This document shows positions 1 through 7,117 of a stretch of 7,117 nt of DNA, piece after piece. This DNA is from WS-7 sp035635575. GTDB taxonomy: Bacteria; Eisenbacteria; RBG-16-71-46; SZUA-252. The stretch spans positions 1 through 7,117 of the forward strand of contig DASQAV010000064.1 in assembly GCA_035635575.1 (NCBI GenBank). The letters run 5' to 3'. The notes beneath the pieces are model-generated. The model had not been told where the DNA came from and made no database searches. It worked only from the letters and a program-made list of their open reading frames with translations. The position numbers and the translations under genes were made by a program. Each line of letters begins with the position of its first letter. Within the stretch, counting starts at the first letter, position 1.

Positions 1-875
1 TGGCCCGCGGCGTTCGCGATGGAGGGCCAGTGCGGCGAGCAGACGTCGCCGGCGGCGAACACTCCCTTGGCGGTCGTCCCGCCTCCTTGGCGCACGCGCA
101 CGTAGCCGGCACGATCCAATCCGATCTGGCCCCGCACGAGCTCCGTCCTTGGCTCCCATCCGATCCGCACGAACACAGCGCTCGCCTTCGCGACCCGAGT
201 CGTCCCGGATCCTCGGATGCGGTACTGGACCTCCTCGACGGCTTCCCTGCCGAGAATCCGGCGCGCCTCGGCGTTCGGGACGATCTTGATCCTGGGCTCC
301 TTGCGCGCGCGCGCGAGGTAATCGCTCCGCGCTCGAAACCGCGCTGATCGGTGGAGCAAGGTCACCGGGGAGCCCACTTCGGCGCACAGGAGCGCATCCT
401 CCACCGCCGCGGTGCCCCCGCCTATCACCACGACCGGCATTCCCGCGTAGCGGTCCCGATCGCGGTTCGCCGAGTGGCTGACTCCCCTGCCCATGAGCTC
501 GCGCTCTCCGGGAATACCGAGCCTCCGCCGCCTCAGTCCTGTCGCGATGAGGAGCGTCCGGGCCCGGAATCGCTCGCCGTCGCGCGTCACGGATCGCGTC
601 CGCGCGGAGATGCGTACCACGGGAGACCCCACGAGGATCGAGAGCTCCGTGCGGCGCGCCTCCTCGAGCACGAGCGCTGCGAACAGCCTGCCGTCGCGTC
701 CCAAGGAAAGGGGGTAATCCTGGATGGGGGCGTGGATCTCGTGGAGCTGGCCGCCGGGAAGCTGGAATTCCTCGAGGATGAGGTGGGTGAGACCGAAGCC
801 GCGAAGCCAGAGCCCGGCCGTGAGCCCGGCCATCCCGCCCCCCAGGATCAGGGCGTCAGTGGTGGCGGCGGACAT
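1..875 (-). CDS. Thioredoxin-reductase-like FAD/NAD(P)H oxidoreductase lacking the CxxC motif (3' end outside window)
   Basis: I translated this frame by hand; 291 codons are open from the ATG at 875 to the window edge, and the C-terminal 20-30 residues are missing. It has the two-dinucleotide-domain layout of low-molecular-weight thioredoxin reductases: FAD motif GGGMAG at residues 12-17, PGGQL at 40-44, an IATG strand near 115-118, NADPH motif GGGTAA at 152-157, the HRSARFR phosphate-binding segment at 175-181, and the FAD-closing GVFAAGD at 271-277. Where thioredoxin reductases carry VSxCATCD, this protein reads VSHSANRD (132-139), so both redox cysteines are replaced (S135, R138). It should still bind FAD and a nicotinamide cofactor, but it cannot reduce thioredoxin by the standard mechanism. 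The ATG overlaps the end of folE by 20 bases, suggesting translational coupling; no good ribosome binding site is seen. It could be a ferredoxin-type reductase or an oxidase; the electron acceptor is unknown. Confidence 0.9.
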   Translation of the reverse strand, partial: MSAATTDALILGGGMAGLTAGLWLRGFGLTHLILEEFQLPGGQLHEIHAPIQDYPLSLGRDGRLFAALVLEEARRTELSILVGSPVVRISARTRSVTRDGERFRARTLLIATGLRRRRLGIPGERELMGRGVSHSANRDRDRYAGMPVVVIGGGTAAVEDALLCAEVGSPVTLLHRSARFRARSDYLARARKEPRIKIVPNAEARRILGREAVEEVQYRIRGSGTTRVAKASAVFVRIGWEPRTELVRGQIGLDRAGYVRVRQGGGTTAKGVFAAGDVCSPHWPSIANAAG

Positions 876-1803
876 CCTGCCGGGGTCTGGGCGCTCCCGG
901 GCCGCCGCGCTTCGCTTCCGTCACGAAGAGCGCGCGCTGCTCCACGCCGCGCATCTCGAGGCAGAGATGCCGGGCGCGAATGGTCACCTCGATCGAGGTG
1001 GGCTCGAGGTCGCGCTCGATGGCGTCCGCCACCGCCTGCGTGAGGCTTTCCTGTAACCGGGGCACGCAGGAAAGCTCGCGCACCAGCCGTGCGATGGATC
1101 CGATCCCACAGATGCGGTCGCTCGGGGCGTAGGTCACCGAGGCGGATCCGAAGTAGGGAACGAGGTGGTGCGGGCACATGCCGTAGACGGGGATGCGCTC
1201 GAGCCGGACTACCTCGCCCGGCGTCCCCTGGTAGCGCGTGGGACGAAGAGGGCCGGGCTCGCGCCGGAGCGCCGCCGTGCGCTCCGCGAGGAAATCGGCG
1301 GTGAGCTGCGCGGTGACCGTGTATTGCGGATCCCGGCGAGGATCGATCCCCATCGAGCGCAGGAATGCCGTCAGCGCGGCGACGGACTGGGGACTTGCGG
1401 CCGCCCCACTCCGCGCGTCCGCGGTGGTCTCCCGGTGCGCCCGAATCTCCTCCTCGAGGAGATCCTCGTCCTCGTCGACCACGGCCTCGTGGGCGCGCCC
1501 CTCGTGCTTCTCGGGTTCCTCGTGCTTCCCGGGTCCCTCGGGCTTGACGCGCGGCTCGGGCCTGCCGCGCGCGCCCTGCTTGCGTCCGCCGCGCCGGTCG
1601 GAGCGCCCGTTGTGCGGGCGTGCGCCACGGCCGGCAGGCGGAGGCTCGGGGCTCGTCTGGTCGGGCGCCGCCTCCGGCTCGCTCTGCGGGTCCTCTTCGG
1701 GATATCCGTGTCCATTGCCCGGTGGGTCCAGGGCGGGCGTCTGCGGACCGGCGGGTCCGGGCCGGCGCCTGCCTCTTCCACCCCGGCGTCCTCTCGGGCT
1801 CAT
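856..1803 (-). CDS. folE: GTP cyclohydrolase I with long disordered N-terminal extension
   Basis: This 315-residue protein ends in a GTP cyclohydrolase I (T-fold) domain, roughly residues 135-300, which converts GTP to 7,8-dihydroneopterin triphosphate, the entry to folate and pterin synthesis in the cytoplasm. Zinc and active-site residues are present: C210, H212 and H213 in GMCPHHL, and H279 and C281 in RARHLCLEMRGV. From memory of E. coli FolE, they sit exactly 100 residues later than its C110/H112/H113/H179/C181, and Q251-E252 match its Q151-E152. The usual GLSKxxR loop reads GIGSIAR (233-239), so the serine and lysine are changed while R239 is kept. Residues 1 to about 130 are low-complexity, rich in Arg, Gly, Pro and Glu, and probably disordered. 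The start is well supported: its ATG overlaps the upstream HD gene's TGA (ATGA), and AAGGAG lies 8 bases upstream. The next Met is at 141, inside the domain. The length compares with about 180-220 residues for typical FolE. Confidence 0.9.
   Translation of the reverse strand: MSPRGRRGGRGRRRPGPAGPQTPALDPPGNGHGYPEEDPQSEPEAAPDQTSPEPPPAGRGARPHNGRSDRRGGRKQGARGRPEPRVKPEGPGKHEEPEKHEGRAHEAVVDEDEDLLEEEIRAHRETTADARSGAAASPQSVAALTAFLRSMGIDPRRDPQYTVTAQLTADFLAERTAALRREPGPLRPTRYQGTPGEVVRLERIPVYGMCPHHLVPYFGSASVTYAPSDRICGIGSIARLVRELSCVPRLQESLTQAVADAIERDLEPTSIEVTIRARHLCLEMRGVEQRALFVTEAKRGGPGAPRPRQDVRRHH
1501..1536 (-). repeat. Short tandem repeat within the FolE N-terminal extension
   Basis: Two adjacent 18-base units (1501-1518 and 1519-1536) agree at 16 of 18 positions, and a more degenerate third unit begins at 1537. 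On the coding strand they give GPGKHE then EPEKHE, so the repeat is in frame and adds a charged six-residue module to the disordered FolE tail. Such in-frame repeats suggest that the tail grows or shrinks by slippage. Confidence 0.6.
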
Positions 1804-2387
1804 AGTCCCAGCTCCTTCGCTTCGGCCTGCAGCGCCGAGAGCACGAACGCGACGTGATCCTCCAGAGGAACTCCCAGCTCCCGCGCCCCCAGCTCGATCT
1901 CGTCTCGATTCACCGATCGCGCGAAGCTCTTCGATTTCATCTTGCGCAACACCGAATCCGGGGTCACCTCGGCCAGCGTCTTTCCAGGCTGCACGAGCGC
2001 CGTCGCGGTGATCATTCCGCAGAGCTCGTCGGAGGCGAAGAGCGCCTTGGCCATCGGAGTCGAGCGTGGCGTGCCGGTGTAAGCGGCGTGTCCCATGATC
2101 GCCTCGATCACCGGCTCCGGGTACCCGCGATCTTTGAGGATCGCGCAGCCGAAGCGGGGATGCTCTTCGGGGGTGGGATGTTTCTCGTAGTCGAAATCGT
2201 GAATCAGCCCGGTGGCGCCCCAGACGTCAGGGTTCTCGCCGAAGCGCCGCGCGTAGGCGCGCATGGCCGCCTCGACCGCGAGGGCGTGCTTCCGGAGCCC
2301 CGGCGTCTCCGTGTGCTCGTGGAGAAGCGCCAGGATCTCATCGCGGGCAGGAAGTCCATTGCGGACGTGATTGGAAGTCGCGTTCAT
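1800..2387 (-). CDS. HD-superfamily hydrolase (COG2316-like)
   Basis: This 195-residue protein carries the HD-domain metal-binding signature: H34 (in RKHALAVE), H63-D64 (GLIHDFDYEKH) and D120 (ASDELCGMI), with H76 and H100 as further possible ligands. The pattern GLIHDFDY, then LFASDELCGMITATALV, then KSFARSVNRDEI closely matches my memory of the predicted HD hydrolases in COG2316. Related HD enzymes are metal-dependent phosphohydrolases, often acting on nucleotides, but the substrate here is not known. No signal peptide or membrane segment is visible, so it should be cytoplasmic. The ATG at 2387 is the only plausible start, since no in-frame alternative precedes the conserved region. It has no recognisable Shine-Dalgarno sequence, and a UUCG-loop hairpin sits 4 bases upstream. 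Its TGA overlaps the folE ATG, so it is probably co-translated with folE. A nucleotide or pterin-related role is only suggested by that coupling. Confidence 0.85.
   Translation of the reverse strand: MNATSNHVRNGLPARDEILALLHEHTETPGLRKHALAVEAAMRAYARRFGENPDVWGATGLIHDFDYEKHPTPEEHPRFGCAILKDRGYPEPVIEAIMGHAAYTGTPRSTPMAKALFASDELCGMITATALVQPGKTLAEVTPDSVLRKMKSKSFARSVNRDEIELGARELGVPLEDHVAFVLSALQAEAKELGL
1812..1817 (-). promoter_or_regulatory. Shine-Dalgarno sequence for folE
   Basis: AAGGAG on the minus strand lies 8 bases upstream of the folE ATG (1803-1801), inside the last codons of the HD gene. With the ATGA overlap, it decides the start and shows that the unusual N-terminal extension of FolE is very probably translated. 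Confidence 0.8.
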
Positions 2388-2391
2388 GATC

Positions 2392-2407
2392 GAGCGCCGA
2401 AGCGCCC
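2392..2407 (-). other. UUCG-tetraloop hairpin just upstream of the HD-hydrolase start
   Basis: Read on the minus strand, GGGCGCTTCGGCGCTC folds into a six-pair stem (one G-U pair) closed by a C(UUCG)G tetraloop, one of the most stable RNA loops known. It lies in the 67-base gap between the lipoprotein stop and the HD ATG and ends 4 bases before that ATG, where a Shine-Dalgarno sequence would normally be. No U-run follows, so it does not look like an intrinsic terminator. It may limit translation initiation or mark an RNA-processing boundary within the operon. Confidence 0.45.
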
Positions 2408-2454
2408 GACCATGGTACGGGGGTGCGACGCCTGTGACAAGAACGAACCGGCCG

Positions 2455-2991
2455 CTACAGGTCCTTCTTCATGATGACCGTCGCCGTGAGCTGGGTCAGC
2501 GTCTCGGTGCCCTGAAGCGGGACGCCCGTCACGTTGAAGACGACCCGCACCCCCACTTTCGCCTTGTCGTGGGTCAGGACCTCGGCCAGGGCCGGCGAGG
2601 CGTCGATGTGCGTGCTCACGTTCGTGACCGTCGCCGGGAAAAGCTGGAAGGGAATGTTGGCGATCGGCGTCGTGGTGAACGGATTGGCCGAATCGGCGGC
2701 CGCGAAGTAGATCAGAAAGTCGCCCGTGGCGGCTCCGCTCGTGTTGTCGAAGGACGCCGCGATGTCGAGGCTCGCGGCCACGGCACGGGTCACGTCGCTC
2801 ACACCCTGGAGCAGGTTCAAGCTGTCCGAGAAGACCTCGACCGTGTCGCTGGCGAGGACGGGGACGTTGTAGTTCACGACGCGGGTCGAAGGGTCCATGA
2901 AGCTCAGGATGTCGACCGTCAGGATGAGGTTCCGGTTGCCGCAGCCCGCGACCAGCGGCAAGAGGAGCAGGAACGGGATCAATCGGCGCAC
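2455..2991 (-). CDS. Small secreted lipoprotein of unknown function (GTG start)
   Basis: The predicted product is 178 residues with a lipoprotein signal peptide: VRR at the start, a Leu-rich core at 4-14, and the lipobox LVAGC with the acylated cysteine at position 17. Position +2 is Gly rather than Asp, consistent with transport to the outer membrane. I chose the GTG at 2991 over an in-frame ATG at 3045 because AGGAGG lies 6 bases before the GTG and because the longer form would put 18 extra residues ahead of the signal peptide. The mature part is Thr/Val/Ala/Asp-rich with alternating hydrophobic residues, suggesting a beta-sandwich domain. I recognise no family or catalytic motif. It follows the barrel gene by 10 bases, and its ribosome binding site overlaps that gene's stop codon, so the two are probably translated together and act at the same membrane. 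A role as accessory or partner to the barrel is inference. Confidence 0.8.
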   Translation of the reverse strand: MRRLIPFLLLLPLVAGCGNRNLILTVDILSFMDPSTRVVNYNVPVLASDTVEVFSDSLNLLQGVSDVTRAVAASLDIAASFDNTSGAATGDFLIYFAAADSANPFTTTPIANIPFQLFPATVTNVSTHIDASPALAEVLTHDKAKVGVRVVFNVTGVPLQGTETLTQLTATVIMKKDL

Positions 2992-2997
2992 GATAGG

Positions 2998-3003
2998 CCT
3001 CCT
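2998..3003 (-). promoter_or_regulatory. Shine-Dalgarno sequence for the lipoprotein gene
   Basis: A full AGGAGG on the minus strand lies 6 bases upstream of the GTG at 2991 and overlaps the TAG stop of the barrel gene (3004-3002). It sets the lipoprotein start at the GTG rather than the upstream ATG and implies that ribosomes finishing the barrel protein can reinitiate here. Confidence 0.8.
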
Positions 3004-4357
3004 AGTACAAGGAGAGCGAGGCGGAAAGCTCCGCTCCGCGCTCACGGGAGATGTTGCGGCTGTTGGTCGCGATGGCCAGATCCAGTCCCAGTTTCCCGAA
3101 GCGGTAACCGCCTCCGCCCGCGAACTGGGCCATCTGGTTCTGATCCCGGTAAATCCCGCTCCGGACCGCCCACATCCCGAACCAGAGCTCGGCGCCCGCG
3201 TGCATCGTGGTGCGGAGGTCTCCGTCCACGACGTCCGCCGCGATCGTCGTGCGCCCGATCCGCTTCGCGACGTTGATGGTCGTCGTGACCGGGATCCGGC
3301 TCGTGTACTCCTCGTTCGTCGCTTCCACCGTCGTCGTGAACTTGTTCGTCGTGTCGTCGTACAGGTGGCGGCGCCGGGTCACCTTCCACTTGATCTGGCT
3401 GCCGAAATCGTTCAGCCCGAGGCCGAACTCGAAGTTGTTCCAGTAGAGCACTCCACCGACGTCGGAGCCGATCCCGGTTCCCAGGCCGCCGTCGCCGCCG
3501 ATCCCCGAGTTCCGGGTCTGGCTGTCCATGTCGATCGTCACCGGATTGCTGCCGGCGAAGAGCGTGTCGCCCGTCGTCACGCCCCCGTCACCGCGCGCAT
3601 CCCCGTAGGCGAGGCCCAGGAGGTACTTGGGGGCCGCGCCGAGGTAGAGCGCGGTGGCGCGGTTCCGCCGGGGATCGGTCGAGCTCTCGTTTGCGGGGGG
3701 CCGGTAGAGCGCGCGGGCGGCATAACCCACCTGGAAGGCCACCGCGGCCTGAGCGCGCCCCTCGTCGGTCAACCCGTAACGGGTATTGCTGGTGAAGGGA
3801 CGTCCGTCTCGGAGCGCATCCCGCAGCTTGTCGCTCAGGATCAGCTCGTTTCTCAGATGGATCAGCGGCCCGATCTGGACGAACCCCTTCCCGAAGCTCC
3901 TGTGAATTCCGAAGAGGTGGATGACCCCGCCCTGCTTCATCGAGTTCTCCGGAATCACGCGCTTCACGTCGGCCAGATCCACCTTCAAGGAGTCTTGCGC
4001 GACGAAGATCGAGATGTCGCCCGAGACCTCTTTCGGTTTGACCAGCTGGATCGTGAGGGGTGGGTTCAGGAAGACATTCGCGATCTTGTAGATGTTGAAG
4101 AGCGAATCCTTCGAGTCGTAGACGGGGTGATCGCTCAGGTACTGGATCAGCCCGAGCGGGAGCGGAATCGATCCGGTTCCGCCGGCGCCCTTCGGGACGG
4201 CGCGGAACGCGATGTTGGAGCCGCTGAAATCGCCCACGTCGCTCGTCACCACGCCGCCCATCCCGAGCCTTCGCGCGTCCAGCGTCTGGCTCTCTGCGGT
4301 GCCGGCCAGCAGCGCGCAGCCGATCAGCGCGATCGTCAGAGAAGTGACTTTACTCAT
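3002..4357 (-). CDS. Predicted outer-membrane beta-barrel protein
   Basis: This 451-residue protein begins with a Sec signal peptide: K3, a hydrophobic core at about 4-19, and a likely cleavage after AES (21-23). A LIGC stretch at 11-14 imitates a lipobox but lies inside the hydrophobic core, so cleavage there is unlikely. The mature N-terminus has RRLGMGGV (30-36), a motif type common at the start of PorV- or FadL-like barrels in the FCB group. The rest alternates short amphipathic strands with polar turns, includes a Gly/Asp-rich loop at about 284-302 and a Thr-rich strand region at about 335-372, and ends in a strand closing with aromatic Tyr (LSASLSLY), a typical beta-barrel assembly signal. 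I cannot assign a transported substrate or a named family. The frame stays open upstream to 4522, but the signal peptide fixes the start at 4357; the ribosome binding site is weak (GGGGA about 9 bases upstream). It is the first gene of the minus-strand cluster. Confidence 0.8.
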   Translation of the reverse strand: MSKVTSLTIALIGCALLAGTAESQTLDARRLGMGGVVTSDVGDFSGSNIAFRAVPKGAGGTGSIPLPLGLIQYLSDHPVYDSKDSLFNIYKIANVFLNPPLTIQLVKPKEVSGDISIFVAQDSLKVDLADVKRVIPENSMKQGGVIHLFGIHRSFGKGFVQIGPLIHLRNELILSDKLRDALRDGRPFTSNTRYGLTDEGRAQAAVAFQVGYAARALYRPPANESSTDPRRNRATALYLGAAPKYLLGLAYGDARGDGGVTTGDTLFAGSNPVTIDMDSQTRNSGIGGDGGLGTGIGSDVGGVLYWNNFEFGLGLNDFGSQIKWKVTRRRHLYDDTTNKFTTTVEATNEEYTSRIPVTTTINVAKRIGRTTIAADVVDGDLRTTMHAGAELWFGMWAVRSGIYRDQNQMAQFAGGGGYRFGKLGLDLAIATNSRNISRERGAELSASLSLY

Positions 4358-4450
4358 TGGAGTTATCCCCCGGATTCGCAACGGGCGGCGGGCCTCCTTG
4401 GCCGCGCCTTGGGCACGGGCATTCATCGGCAAGAGCCAGTGGCTCCTTGA

Positions 4451-4501
4451 GCGCCGCACCATTCCCTTGCTCCCGTGCATCGAACCAGCGAGCGGTGGCG
4501 C
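4451..4501. repeat. Inverted repeat in the divergent intergenic region
   Basis: GCGCCGCACC (4451-4460) pairs with GGTGGCGC (4494-4501), leaving one bulged G and a loop of 33 bases. The repeat ends just before the candidate valS -35 element, so it could be an operator-like or leader structure. In sequence this GC-rich, an 8-pair stem with one bulge can arise by chance. Confidence 0.25.
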
Positions 4502-4503
4502 GT

Positions 4504-4530
4504 TTGACCGTGCCGCGGCCATGTGATAGC
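4504..4530 (+). promoter_or_regulatory. Possible sigma70-type promoter for valS
   Basis: TTGACC at 4504-4509 matches five of six bases of the -35 consensus. GATAGC at 4525-4530, preceded by TGT, is a weak -10 candidate at a short 15-base spacing. This is the most AT-rich stretch ahead of valS, and it would give a 5' leader of roughly 80 bases. The -10 match is poor, so the call is tentative. Confidence 0.25.
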
Positions 4531-4616
4531 CTTCATTCGCTTGGCATCGCGGCAGTTAGAACGCCGAAGCGATCCCCAGGCGGCCCATCCATCCGCACCC
4601 GAGGCGACCCATCTCA

Positions 4617-7117
<2,501 letters not shown>

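Larger units (their letters stand above)
4358..4616. promoter_or_regulatory. Divergent intergenic region between the barrel operon and valS
   Basis: These 259 bases separate two genes transcribed away from each other, so promoters for both must lie here or inside the neighbouring 5' ends. I find no convincing coding sequence. The minus-strand reading that continues upstream of the barrel gene and the small plus-strand frames here have no protein-like features. A possible valS promoter and an inverted repeat are listed separately. No convincing -35/-10 pair is visible for the minus-strand operon. A GATAAC element sits about 8 bases before the barrel start codon, too close to be its promoter. 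No tRNA, riboswitch or terminator with a T-run is evident. Confidence 0.7.

Noticed and set aside
1..875. Naming the flavoprotein trxB
   Set aside because: Both catalytic cysteines are absent, so the thioredoxin reductase name would imply an activity the sequence does not support.
2388..2454. Intrinsic terminator between the lipoprotein and HD genes
   Set aside because: The hairpin is short and is followed by GATC and the start codon, not by a U-run.
1165..2474. Several plus-strand open frames over folE and the HD gene
   Set aside because: They are shadows of two genes with clear catalytic motifs on the other strand; compositions are Arg/Ser/Pro-rich and no ribosome binding sites fit.
2897..4450. 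A 517-codon open frame on the plus strand opposite the barrel and lipoprotein genes
   Set aside because: Its product is low-complexity Arg/Val/Asp-rich sequence without motifs, whereas the minus-strand frames have signal peptides, ribosome binding sites and tight operon spacing.
4488..4502. T-box riboswitch upstream of valS
   Set aside because: Only a loose match to part of the T-box core; there is no specifier stem, no terminator with a U-run, and no intact AGGGTGG core.
4358..4522. Upstream extension of the barrel gene to an ATG at 4522
   Set aside because: The 55 extra residues are basic and unstructured and would precede a clear Sec signal peptide starting at 4357.

Overview
The window comes from a GC-rich bacterium that is almost certainly diderm (Gram-negative-like). 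It encodes a secreted protein with outer-membrane beta-barrel character and a lipobox lipoprotein next to ordinary housekeeping genes. The protein style (barrel with a GMGG-type N-terminus plus small lipoprotein, Arg/Pro/Gly-rich tails, strong third-position GC) resembles uncultured high-GC FCB-type lineages such as Candidatus Eisenbacteria or Gemmatimonadota. That placement is inference and cannot be fixed from this sequence. I see no mobile element, CRISPR array, tRNA or rRNA gene.

The layout is two divergent transcription units around a 259-base intergenic region (4358-4616). To the right, on the plus strand, valS (valyl-tRNA synthetase) begins at 4617 and runs off the window end with about 833 codons visible. 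To the left, on the minus strand, five genes are packed head to tail. In transcription order they are: a predicted outer-membrane beta-barrel protein (4357 to 3002), a small lipoprotein with a GTG start (2991 to 2455), an HD-superfamily hydrolase of the COG2316 type (2387 to 1800), a divergent GTP cyclohydrolase I, folE (1803 to 856), and a thioredoxin-reductase-like flavoprotein (875 to beyond the left edge). Junctions are tight: 10 bases between barrel and lipoprotein, 67 bases before the HD gene, an ATGA stop/start overlap between HD and folE, and a 20-base overlap between folE and the flavoprotein. This looks like one operon, or two sub-operons split at the 67-base gap.

The barrel and the lipoprotein probably work together at the outer membrane. 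FolE would make 7,8-dihydroneopterin triphosphate for folate or pterin synthesis. The HD protein is probably a metal-dependent phosphohydrolase of unknown substrate. The flavoprotein has intact FAD and NADPH motifs but has lost both cysteines of the thioredoxin reductase active site.

The points most worth a second look are the flavoprotein lacking CxxC, the FolE with a roughly 130-residue disordered N-terminal extension and changed substrate-loop residues, the unknown barrel/lipoprotein pair, and the valyl-tRNA synthetase whose HIGH motif reads TIGH. I found no clear evidence for a wholly new multi-gene defence or mobile system.
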